DNA from: Parachlorella kessleri
Lineage: Eukaryota > Chlorophyta > Trebouxiophyceae > Chlorellales > Chlorellaceae
Assembly: GCA_001598975.1 (NCBI GenBank)
Contig: BBXU01000978.1
Location: forward strand, 1 to 20,794
Direction: 5' to 3'
Length of the DNA stretch: 20,794 nt
The position numbers were made by a program, and so were the translations under genes. Shown in pieces: positions 1 to 9,744 of this stretch (within the stretch, counting starts at the first letter, position 1; each line of letters opens with the position of its first letter). The notes beneath the pieces are model-generated. The model was given only the letters and a program-made list of their open reading frames with translations, was not told the origin of the DNA and made no database searches.

Positions 1-201
1 CTGCCACCCATGCTAATAAGACTTTACCTGTACCCACAGATGGCAGAGCTCTGACCAATGCTGGCAAGCATGCAGCTCTTTGGACCAAGGTCCAATATGA
101 TGAAGCAGCCCCACGATGACTGGGAAAGGAGTGCCACTGCGATGATGGCAAAACGCTGGCCCACCAGCTCGGCTAGGCCCGGCACGATACACCTCATCGA
201 T

Positions 202-942
202 TCACCCTTGGTTTGCTTCAGACCAGAGTGGCCCAAACTGCAAGCTGCCCCAGAGCGCTGCAAGGACATGTGCCACTAGATAATGAATCGCTGCCAGCCT
301 CTGCCCCAAGCTTACCGACTTGAAAGCCGGCAAGTCCAGCACCCGCTTCAGGAATGGAAGCCGCCGCAGGAAACTGAGCACGGTTGGGAAGAAGGCGCTA
401 AAGAGCAGCCAGAAGCCGTATGTTTCCAATAGGAAGCCAACCAGCGTCCAGCCGTACACAACGAGAGCTACACCGCCAAGGAAAAATGCCGACCCCTGCA
501 ACCAGAAGGCTACCGTGCCCGCAAGTCAGATATGCTCGATGTACCAGCAGGCAAGGGGGGCAAATTGGGATGAGGAGTGGCAAGCAGGATGCTTGGGTGA
601 GGCCCACGATTTGTACCTTGTAGTTCTTTCTCCGTATAAAAAACTTGACCGTGGCCTGAAAGCCAATCGTGAGGGCAACGCCTGACAGAAATAGTAGCTG
701 CAGGTAGAAGGTAGAGGGATGTTCTCTTCAGTATATAGTGTGTAGGCACGGACAGGTGTAGGCTAGCTGCAAGCAATGCCAAGCCCTGGCAAAAAGAGGA
801 GCCCCCACAGGGAGCTGCTCACATTTCCCATAGCTAACAAGCTCTTGTCAAAAAAGAATATAACACCAAGTACTGTAAAAAGGAAGCCAAGGGCTGTGAG
901 CCCCACGCCAATCTCTGCAATTGCATAGAGAGAAAGGGCCAT
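202..942 (-). CDS. GOT1: GOT1-like vesicle transport membrane protein (complete, 4 exons)
   Basis: Exons on the minus strand are 942-823, 697-617, 495-316 and 237-202. All junctions are GT-AG and in frame, giving 138 aa, close to the usual length of Got1/GOT1B. The family is recognised from IGVGLTALGFLFTVLG followed by FFFDKSLLAMGN (about residues 11-40), LLFLSGVALTIGF in exon 2 and SAFFLGGVALVVYGW in exon 3. There are four hydrophobic segments, near residues 10-30, 40-58, 70-88 and 89-107. Got1 proteins are small tetraspanning membrane proteins acting in ER-Golgi traffic. The ATG at 942 is chosen because family members begin about ten residues before the first membrane segment; an in-frame start-like codon at 972 would add ten residues. 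The last exon (11 residues) is the least certain part: it rests on frame, an acceptor and total length. The gene is divergent from the PGS1-like gene. Confidence 0.85.
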
Positions 943-1343
943 CTGTTGTGGGAGTGCCTCTGCAAAACGCAATCAGCAAGGCACACTGATCATGCCCAAG
1001 CGCACTTCGCTTGTCGTCCAACATCATGGGAGACTTGGATATGCTGTGAGGATGCCAGCCGGGTTCTAGGACAGTTATGCCGCTGGCCTATACAGTGCCG
1101 CGTCCTTGCTGAAGCGTTTGTTTCCAAATTTGAGCACAGGCAGCAAATTGCTAGTCAACCCCCGTTCGTCGGAAATGAAGGGCCGAGTGTCTGCAGGCTT
1201 CCTTCACTTGCTTAAACATGGCGGGAGGAGTGTAAAGCGTTGAAAGCTGACTTGCACAGCGAGCTTTCATCGAATTCAGGTGGTAACCCATCTGCACGTC
1301 ATGCCTCTCTATCCTTCGCTACCCCCTGGGGACGTTGTGGAGC
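943..1343. promoter_or_regulatory. Shared 5' intergenic region between divergent GOT1 and PGS1 genes
   Basis: About 400 bp separate the two predicted start codons and must hold both 5' UTRs and both promoters, unless an upstream non-recognised exon of the PGS1-like gene (for a transit peptide) lies here. I see no clear TATA box or repeat. An ATG at about 1219 opens only a five-codon frame, so it is not a convincing start by itself. Confidence 0.5.
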
Positions 1344-4300
1344 ATGTCAGATCACATGCTGCATACAAACTTGGGTCAATACGCCCACAGTTTCGCCCTG
1401 TGTGGTACGTCAGGGTTGTACATTCAAGATCAAATAATAGATCCAGTAGCAGAGTCCAGCTGTCTGTGACACACGAGGGTGGGGTTCACTCCATTAGGCC
1501 CGCTGCCTTGCAGGGGACTCTGTACATATACTGCAAAGCCCAGACCAGTTCTTTGAGACGCTTGTGGTAAGACATAAGCTGTAGCTAAACCTCTGGCAGG
1601 TGTATGCGGTGATAGGCAGGACAAATAGGCAGAAGTGGGTCTGGACTCTGCCCACTACCTGACTGCAACCTATTGTCAGACCCTGTACCCCACTCCTGCA
1701 GCCGGTTTTCTTGTTGCTACAGGACGGGCTAGCGTCAGCACAACACCATATCGCCATTGCATCCCTGTACATAGGCACGGAGGGCGGTCGAGAGGCCGAC
1801 TTTTTGCAGGCCCTTGCAGCAGCAGCCCATGATAGCACCCGGGCGCAGCTGCAGATCCATGTGTTGCTGGATGCGCTGCGCTCCACTCGGCCAACAAAGA
1901 CTGCTGACGGTAAGCGAATGGATGTAGCACACCGCTGTGGGTGTCATGCAGGCAGGCAGCCAGGCTGGCAGGCAGGTCTTCCTCCCTGCCGGTGGTGTCG
2001 TTTAGGTGTATATGTGACAAGCAATGACACGTCCCACTTGCACCACTCAAAGGTACATTGGGATCGTACGACGTGTGTACGTACGGCTTGCATGGTTGAG
2101 GGGAACCACCCAATGTGGGGCCAATGCGCTCGTAGCTCGCGTTTTCTTGCCTGCAGGCCGGCTGGCCAGCACAGCGGAGTTGCTGAGCCAAGCCCTTCCC
2201 TTGCACCCAAGTGGCGGCGGATCAAGGGTGGCCCTCTTTCACACTCCGGCCCTGCGGGGCCTTCTCCGAAGGTACTGGGGTGGTGTCACTAAGGATGCTG
2301 CTACTCTTGGGACAAGACTTGCCCCTCCCGTGGACATTTGTCAAGTGTGTATGTGCTGACGCTTCCTCGTGCTCGCTGGCTCGGGTGCCGCCTGAACTAG
2401 TCGCGGACGCACATCAGGCCCCGGCTCTGGTCATTTGAGGTGCTTCCAGCCATGTGGGTTAAATGTTTGTGACGATGGTTGGCTAACCCCTACGATTCCG
2501 CCCGTTCTCGTCCAGGCTGCTCCCACCCAGGGTGCGGGAGATCGTAGGGGTGCAGCACATGAAGGCGTATGTCTTTGATGACACCCTGCTCATCAGCGGC
2601 GCCAACCTCAGCAACACGTACTTCACCAACCGCCAGGACCGCTACCTCTTGGTGCGGCACGCGCCCCAGCTGGCAGCCTTTGTGCGGCAAGCCGTCCTCA
2701 CCGTGTCCCAGTTCTCATATCAGCTGCTGCCGCCAGCAGCAGCTGGGCTGCGAGATGGGTCTGGTTCTTCAGCTGGTGACGTTGCTGAGGCCACTGGAAG
2801 CTCATGGCACGCCAAGGCAGGTGGTACTGCAGGGGGTACTGCCCTTCACAGAGGGCCTGCTTATGAAGGCCCAGGGGCCCCTGACCTTGCCAGCTCAGCA
2901 GTGGGGAGTCAGCCTTGTGCAGACCCGGCTCCCAACTCGGCAGCAGCGGAAGTGTGCAGGCCTGTAAGCCCCTCGCATCACACCATGCCTCTCCGCCGCC
3001 GGGACCGCCTTGCCCTGCTCCTGCAGCGCTGGCAGCTGATGCCCGCCGCCCAGAGAGGCACAACCATGGCGGGGCAGCAGGGTGTGCCATCAAGCAGCAG
3101 CAGGACTGGCGGCGGCGGCGGCGGGGGAGGCGTGAGCAAGAGTAGCAGCGCAGGGTCCCCTGTCCGGTCAGGCATACAGCAGTCATACTGCCTGGGACCG
3201 CCTCCCATTGGCCTGGACCCTGTCAGGGATGCCTGGGCCTTCAGCCGCAGCCTGAGGCAAGGCTTGATGCAGCTGTTTGTGCCCCGTGGGGGCGAGGAGG
3301 GGGCTGTGGACCATGCCACGCTGGCGGCAGAGCTGGGCGAGGATGCATCAGGGTCAGCAGGCTCAGCAGGTGCAGCGCCAGTAGGTCGCTTGGCTGCTGC
3401 CTGGGGAGGGGTTGGCACCGCCAGTTCGCAGGCAGTGAATGGTGCCATGGAGGGGCGCCCAGCTGGTGACGGCTTGAGCAGTAGCCCTGGAGCCCAGTCG
3501 CAGGGCCTAGCTGACGTGGCGGTGCCAGCGCCCTATGCTGGCTTGGCAGACAGCTCCATCGACAGGATTGACCCTGTGCAAAGCCCAGCGAGCAGCAGCG
3601 GGAGCTGCACCGGCCTGGCAGACCGCCTGCTGCTGCAGGACCCCCCGGGAGCCCCTGCAGCGGACACGTGGGTGATGCCCCTGGTGCAAGCGGGCTTTGC
3701 AGGGTTGCGGCAGGACGAGCGCTGCACGCTGGGCATGCTCAGCTGGGCAGCGCAGCACAGAGCGGCCAGCACGGAAGGCCTGCTGCAGGTCTCAACACCG
3801 TACCTCAACCTGGCCAGACCCTACGAGTGGCTGCTGGGGCAGGTGCCGTCCTGCTATTGGGGAGTTGAGGGTTGATGGCAGTGACCTTTGGGCTGCCGCC
3901 AACTCCTCTTCAGATATTTGTTTGTCGTGATTGTGCTACCAAGTTGCTTGGCCACCATGCAAGCGCACCTAACGCCGTTGCCAGGGTCCGCATGGTACCA
4001 CCATGCTGGTCGCTGTTACTGTGCTGAGGTTAACAGAAGAGAAGCTAGTCACCTCTAGCCCCCTTTCCTGTGCATCTTTTAGCATCTCACTGCGCTGGCT
4101 GCTGCAGTCGCGTGCCCTCTCCTTGGAGCTGCTAACCTCAAGCCCCGAGGCCAATGGCTTCTTTGGCAGCAAGGGGATGTCAGGCTACATACCACAGGCC
4201 TACTCGCTGCTGGAGCACCGCACCTGGAAGCGGCTTACTCAGCACGCACAGCATGCAAAGCAGGGGCCTGGTCAACAGGAACCACAAACGCAGCGTGGGC

Positions 4301-5148
4301 CGCAGCGTGGCATGCATCACCCACCTGGGGCTGCAGCAAGCATGCAGCAGGACCTGGGGCCAACGCAGCGCATTAATAATGGTGAAGCCCAGCAATTGCC
4401 TCAACGGGAACAGCATGCTCAGCATGGCAGTCGGCAGCTGCTGGAATACAACCGACCCGGGTGGGAGTTCCATGCCAAGGGCTTCTGGTAAGTGCCGGCA
4501 TCATATGCGGGGCAGGGTGCTCCTGGCAGCTGGTTGCTTGTATGCGCTGGGCGAGGTGTGTCTCCTAAACATACTGTGTGTGCCTGGATGATTGAACAGG
4601 GCATGGAGCAGGCGCTTGAACAGCTAGTGTCTTGATACCGCTGTGAGACTAATTGGCGAACATCTGTGCTGCCGTGCAGGTATACTCCCGCCGGGTCGCC
4701 TGGGCCCACAGTGACCGCGGTCGGCAGCTCCAACTATGGGTTCCGCTCGCTGCACCGAGACACTGAGATGCAGTTCCTGGTGATCACCAGGAATGCCAAG
4801 CTGCAAGAGGTATGAATACTGGAAGGGGTGGAGCTGGTACATGACAGCTTGAGTACCCCACCCTGTCCCCGTATGGGACGAGATGGCTACTGACAAGGCA
4901 GTTTTAATAATACCACTGCCGATGCCGTTAGTTTGTGGCTGGTCTTGTTGCGTTTACTATAGACCTGTGCCTGTTTTGCAAGCATTACGCAACATGCCCC
5001 TGTGCGTGGTTTGCAGGCATTGCGCCTAGAGTTTGAGAGGCTGAAGCAGCATGCCCACCCTGTGGGCGAGTCTCACTTCCAGCTTCCAGGGAGGCGAGGC
5101 GGGACGGTGGCAAGGCTGGCAGTGAGACTACTGCGCGGATTTCTATGA
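1344..5148 (+). CDS. PGS1: CDP-diacylglycerol--glycerol-3-phosphate 3-phosphatidyltransferase, PLD/PGS1 type (8 exons)
   Basis: Exons: 1344-1404, 1514-1566, 1723-1909, 2157-2271, 2516-3842, 4108-4487, 4680-4809 and 5017-5148, all in phase, about 794 aa. The family makes phosphatidylglycerol-phosphate, the committed step to phosphatidylglycerol and cardiolipin, classically in mitochondria. Family landmarks in order are VHILQSPDQFFETLV, IAIASLYIGTE, VALFHTPALRGLLRR, the first HKD box (H153, K155, D160, in QHMKAYVFDD) with GANLSNTYFTNRQDRY, DTWVMPLVQ (from 522), SPEANGFFGSKG, the second motif (H703, K705 in FHAKGFW) and GSSNYGFRSLHRD. Like animal PGS1, the second motif has no Asp at the canonical HKD spacing. 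Two insertions enlarge the protein from the usual 550 or so: a Gly/Ser/Ala-rich stretch (about 214-521) and a Gln-rich stretch (about 623-690). The donor at 3843 is weak. The modelled N terminus lacks an obvious transit peptide, so a further 5' exon is possible. Confidence 0.87.
1950..1978. repeat. CAGG/GGCA short tandem-like tract in PGS1 intron
   Basis: An imperfect run of CAGG-type tetranucleotides lies in the third intron (1910-2156) of the PGS1-like gene. It looks like ordinary microsatellite-type sequence, with no function visible. Confidence 0.5.
3108..3131 (+). repeat. GGN tract coding for eight glycines
   Basis: Eight consecutive glycine codons, five of them GGC followed by GGG, GGA and GGC, lie within the big low-complexity insertion of the PGS1-like protein. 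The tract is likely to vary in length between strains and to form a flexible linker. Confidence 0.8.
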
Positions 5149-5769
5149 GGTCCGCTTCTTGTGGGGTGGCATGTCTGAGGTCCTAAACGAAGGGATATGT
5201 GGAGTAGGACTTTCCAGGCAAGCCTGGGTACCTGGCGTTCCTTCAGTCGTGCTTCGGCGGCCCAGCCAGAAACCACATGGCTTCTTGTCATGGGGTGTCA
5301 TGGGTTTTTAACCGCGTTGGATTGCACAAACTGCGACGGCACCTGACCCTTGCGTACAAGGGCCACACGGACTGCAGTTGGGAACGGCCATGGGCGGTAG
5401 TACGGGCCGGAAGTGTTCCCCGGCCCCTGCAAATGACTAATGCGGTGTCGGATTTCCCTCGGACTTCCTATTCGCACTTGCAAAAGACCGACTCCCCGTC
5501 GCACTCCTTTCTCGTTGCATGCTTAACAGGTCTATTCCTACAGCGAAAGTGTCTCGCTGCTTATTTTTTTTGCCGGTCTACGACTTGGTCGTATTTCGTG
5601 CGACGCCCACCAATCACGGTTTTGGCTGCCTTGGGTGCTTGTTCAGTATGGCATGACTATTTGATTAGAGGTATTTCGTTCATCACGCCCAGGGACGCCT
5701 GCGGAGCAGCCCAGCTTCAGTCCACGGAGTTGCAGCAGTGCTCAACCTGCTCCACATCTCCTGCAATAT
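5149..5769. other. Intergenic region between PGS1-like and GT61-like genes
   Basis: About 620 bp between the PGS1 stop and the first modelled codon of the next gene in the same orientation. It should contain the PGS1 3' UTR and the promoter and 5' UTR of the glycosyltransferase gene. I found no TGTAA signal on the plus strand here, no RNA gene and no credible exon. A run of eight T lies near 5563-5570. Confidence 0.5.
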
Positions 5770-8700
5770 ATGCTTCTCAGCATGGCAGCCTGGACCAAGG
5801 CTTTCATTGCTGTGTGTTTGGCGGCTGCGGTGCTGCTCCTCTGCAGCAACGTCTGGGACGAGCAACGTGCAGCAAGCACAGCGGTTTTTGTTGGTAAGCG
5901 CTCGTCTGCTGCTTCCTGTGCACCAGTTTGCTTGCAGGGCCGAGTACTCTTGTGCTCCAAGAAGATTCTTGGCTTTGCGTGGTGTGCAGGTCTGCCAACT
6001 GGTGTGCAGCGGCGAGCAGTGCTGGCAAACAACCACCAGACACTGGCATCAGTACAAGCCACCGCCACCACCACCATAACCACAAGCAGCCACATCCAGC
6101 GGTCAGCCGCAGATTATCTGAAAGAAGCTGCAGCACATCAGGATGCCTACCCAGCGCAATGCAATGCGCTATACCATGGCTGGGGCTACATAGAGTGGTT
6201 GCGCAGCAGTATGCAGCCAGTGTGTTGGCCGCAGGTACGTGGGTATGTGGAGCTCAGTACCAAGTGCAGGACACTGCGTCAGAGAAAAATCGGTTTAAGT
6301 GTTTAACACCACCGAGACACACTCTCAAAGGCGAAGACTAGGATGCTGGTTCTGTGCTGCAGGAAGGTTCTACATCAGACAGCCTGCTGCTATGTTCTTT
6401 CCAGCATGACCCCACTTACAACCCACCACATGGCCTGCCAGAGGCTTACTGTGCTGGAAGTAACCTTGCCTTGGACTTGACGACCCTCCAGGTAGCCACA
6501 GGCCGTCTAGCAGCCCTGAATGACCAGCTTGCATCGTAGGCTTACAGCTGTTGTCACCATATGTTGATGGCACATGGCGTCAAGTGCCGTACATATGTGT
6601 CTGCCCAGGGCGTCAGCAAGGTCCACCTGAGGCTGCTAGATATATGCAGTTCCAACCAATTCCTCCACTTCCTGCAGGGCTTCTTGGAAAGGCCGGCTCC
6701 TGACTTGATGCATGGGGCGCATGGGCTGCTCACAGGCAACTGCACGATGCGTCAGCCAGCCAGCTCAGCTGCGTACAAGCAACTGATATCAGCTCTTCGA
6801 CCAGCACATAGGCTTCTTAAGGACGTGCAAGTGACAGAAGGTGGCACAGAGAAGTGGAAGGTGCGTGCATTGTCGCTTGTATTTTTACTGGATGCCCGGA
6901 TGGCAGTAAGACAAGTTGAACCGGGATGGATTCATCGAGCAGCGTTGACTTGAGGTGTCGTAAGTGCAGAGTCCTTCGAGCTTTGGCCATGGGGGGCAGG
7001 AATGGCTGCACACTAGCTTCAAGCCTGCACTGCAAGGTGAGCACCCATTTGAAGCCGTCTGTCAGCTTCAGTTGTGTTGCAGCTGCACTAGTGGAACACT
7101 GCGCTATGGGTCTAATGCAGATCAAGGGCTGACGTTTGTGTGATACGATGTTGCAGGGCAACAACAAACTCGCTGTGTTGCCTGGGTGGAGCACCCCTTG
7201 TTCTTCCTAGGGGACAGATATGACCCACACAATGTGTGGCATGCCCTGGAAGACATGACGCATGCGTTCGAAAGCTACTCCATGATGGCATGGGGCGCTG
7301 ACGCACAGGTGCGGCCAGCTTGGCAAAGTGCCTGTGTATCACCCACAAACTGCCCCATAGCCATCAACTGCTGGAAAAAAAGTGTCATCCACTACGGCCT
7401 GCATGGTTGCATGCATGGGCGTGGCAGCGCCCAGCTGTGCTCCATCTGATGTTGCAGGTTGTGGTTTTGGACGCGGCAGAGAGCAGCCGGGCCTGGGATG
7501 GTTTCACTTATGCAGCTGTTTGGCAGAAGGCTTTCTCCACTCGCCACCCTCCCACCACGCTGAAGGACCTAGTCCAGCAGCACACCAAGGAGAGGCGGCT
7601 CGCCCCAGGAGATGCCCTGTGCATCCGCGAGGGTGCCTGGAACGTGCACGGCGGCGTGTCGCTGATGTCCCGCGGCAATGGGCAGGTGACACCCTGCACC
7701 AACTCAACCCTGGTCAATGGCATGATGTCCTTCCTACTGGACCGACTGGGCATGGCGAGTGTGCTGCCCCCCAGCCACAGCACAGCAGGTTACCAGCCTC
7801 AGGCCGCCTCGCAAGACCTGCACACGCAACTAGGCCTGCGTGGCGGGCTCGCTTTGGGCAGGCAGGGGCTGCCGCCCCTCACCGTTGTATGGGCACTGCG
7901 CGGCAACCGTGCCAGCCACCAAGGAGCTATTTTGGTGCTGCTAGAGAAGCAGCTGCCTGAGCTGGGGGTCCAGGTGGGGCCTTTGCCACGAGGATGAGAG
8001 ACCTTACGAAGCACTGCTACTTCTTGAGGGATGATGGCGGGATGTGTTGCGGACTCTGAGCGGAGATTCATGGGCTGGGTGTAAGGGTTATGCTGATTGC
8101 TTGCTATAGGGACCGAAGCTGCCGTGCGGGACATCTTGCAGAGCGCTGAGTGCTTATTGCCTTGAGCGGCGGCGGCCGCTGACAAGGAGCCCAACCTAAG
8201 CCACAGGCCTCTGGTTTGCCGCAGGTGCTGCCTGTTGACTTTGGTCGGCTGGGCATGGAGGAGCAGATCCGTGTGGTGCGCGGCGCAGATGTGCTGGCGG
8301 GCTACCACGGCGCAGCGCTGACGCTCTCACTCTTCATGCCTGTCCAGTCGGCGCTAGTGGAAGTGCAGGAGGCGTACAGGTGCGGCAGCGGTAGCTGACG
8401 AGATGCATGTCAGATTGCTCTGAAACTTGGGCTGAGGTAGCGGGGCCCATGCAGGGAAGTGCTTGCCCTCAGCCAGCTACCTTGTGGACCTTTGCCTGAG
8501 GTGCTGTGACCAGCTCAGCATCTGCACATGCCTGCATGGCCGGGCGATGCTGATTTTCAATATGTTTTGGCCTCATGGTGCCAATTCAAGGAGGCATATC
8601 ATGCTGACATCGAGTATGTTTATCCGATGCTCAATTGACTAAGTTCTTACTCTATGGTGATAACCCAAGTAGGCACATTGCAAGCTTGGAACTTGCTGTG

Positions 8701-8968
8701 GCGAAGTCTTTTTTGCCATTCCCTGGAGTTCAGACTCGTCCCGGTGGGTCAAACCTTGTCCTTGCTCGTCTGCAGGTGCCACTGCTACACCAACGCCGCG
8801 GCATGGAGAAATAGGCCTTACTACCTTCTCAAGAACAGCGCAGACCCCTCCTTCGCAAATGCAGTGGTGTCCACAATAAAGACCGCCCTGGGCCTGGTTC
8901 GAGAGCGCATTCAGCACAGCATGGTAGGCTTGCCAATCAGCCAGGCTCCTAATGTCTTCCAGATGTAG
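5770..8968 (+). CDS. GT61-family (EOGT-like) type II membrane glycosyltransferase (9 exons)
   Basis: Exons: 5770-5893, 5990-6234, 6363-6491, 6609-6860, 6970-7036, 7157-7308, 7458-7973, 8225-8379 and 8776-8968, all in phase, about 610 aa (606 if the ATG at 5782 is used). A short cytoplasmic tail precedes one hydrophobic signal anchor (about residues 10-26, FIAVCLAAAVLLL), then a Thr/Ala/Gln-rich stem, the topology of an ER/Golgi lumenal glycosyltransferase. The catalytic part matches GT61/DUF563 and EOGT: WVEHPLFFLGDRYDPHNVWH (from 282), the LTVVWALRGNR strand, then EEQIRVVRGADVLAGYHGAA (508-526, with the hallmark HGA at 523-525) and LFMPVQSALVEV with E541. The C-terminal exon supplies CHCYTNAAAWRNRPYYL. 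Known GT61 members transfer GlcNAc or xylose to proteins or glycans; the sugar and acceptor here cannot be told from sequence. The small fifth exon (22 codons) is supported by frame and splice sites only. Confidence 0.85.
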
Positions 8969-9744
8969 CTCTTGTGTTTTTCCTGCATCCCTCGCACGAG
9001 TGCATCGAACACAACAATACTATTTTGCTGTTGTTTACAGCACTGCTTCATCAGTCGGTATACACATCTACCTTTTTCCTCCGCTGCCAGTGCTATGCCA
9101 CTCGAGGACAGTTCACAGGCAAAGATATTGCCAGCTTGCATTTCAGCATGCTACTGGGACTTTAAGTTACAAAGGGACCGCTAAACAAAAGTGAAGGAAG
9201 GGAGAGAAATGCAACGGGGGTTTGAGCAAGCTTAAAAGCAAAAGACGCACCCTTCAATATACACCGGAAGCACTCATGTCAGGCAGGAACGGTCGCTCAA
9301 TTAAAGCCCCATTCCTCCTCCGCGGGACCCCACTTTATCCCCTGCGAATACACGCCACCCCAGCTGGTCCCTGCATCCGTTCTCATTGTCGGCCTTCCAA
9401 CAAGACTTCTGACAGGCTAGGAGGGTATAAACCCACCTACCTGCCACAATTCAGAAACGGGACGTTGTTTTGACAGCAGGGAGGAGGGCAGCCATTCTGT
9501 ATGTCGCCACTCTCAGCCTACATGGCCGCATACTGGGGCACCTCGGACGGGTGCTCCCGGTGCCCCAGCCTGCCCACCAGCGGCGGCGGCCGTGGCAGGC
9601 TGCGCGGCGGCGCCGGCGCAGCGTCCAGGTCCCCATTTGCCGAGTCCAGCTCCTCGCCACTCCAGCTGTGCGCGGGACCCCAAGCGGAGCCCCCACCATT
9701 GCTGTGCCTGTAGCTGCCGGCAGGCGCCGGTGAGGCAGCCTCAA
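8969..9744. other. Convergent 3' intergenic region (GT61-like gene versus BAR gene)
   Basis: The two genes end tail to tail. This stretch holds both 3' UTRs. An imperfect inverted repeat of ACAACA and TGTTGT lies near 9010-9036. The minus-strand part from about 9713 to 9518 stays open and looks coding (see the findings on an alternative last exon). Otherwise I recognise no gene. Confidence 0.5.
9167..9171 (-). terminator. Possible poly(A) signal TGTAA for the BAR gene
   Basis: TTACA on the plus strand reads TGTAA on the minus strand, about 575 nt beyond the BAR gene stop. TGTAA is the usual chlorophyte polyadenylation signal. A second copy lies at 9035-9039. A five-base match is weak evidence, so this is only a candidate. 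Confidence 0.3.

Noticed and set aside
24..269. Minus-strand frame containing CIVPGLAELVGQRFAIIAV as a longer GOT1 C terminus
   Set aside because: It could be reached from an alternative acceptor at about 268, but would make the protein much longer than the family norm. The 11-residue last exon gives exactly the expected length.
1676..2206. Minus-strand open frame of about 176 codons at the start of the PGS1 gene
   Set aside because: It overlaps well-supported sense exons and an intron, and has no recognisable domain.
2978..3448. Minus-strand open frame of about 156 codons opposite the PGS1 gene
   Set aside because: It is the antisense shadow of a GC-rich, low-complexity sense exon; its composition (Pro/Ala/Arg/Ser runs) follows from the sense codons, with no family resemblance.
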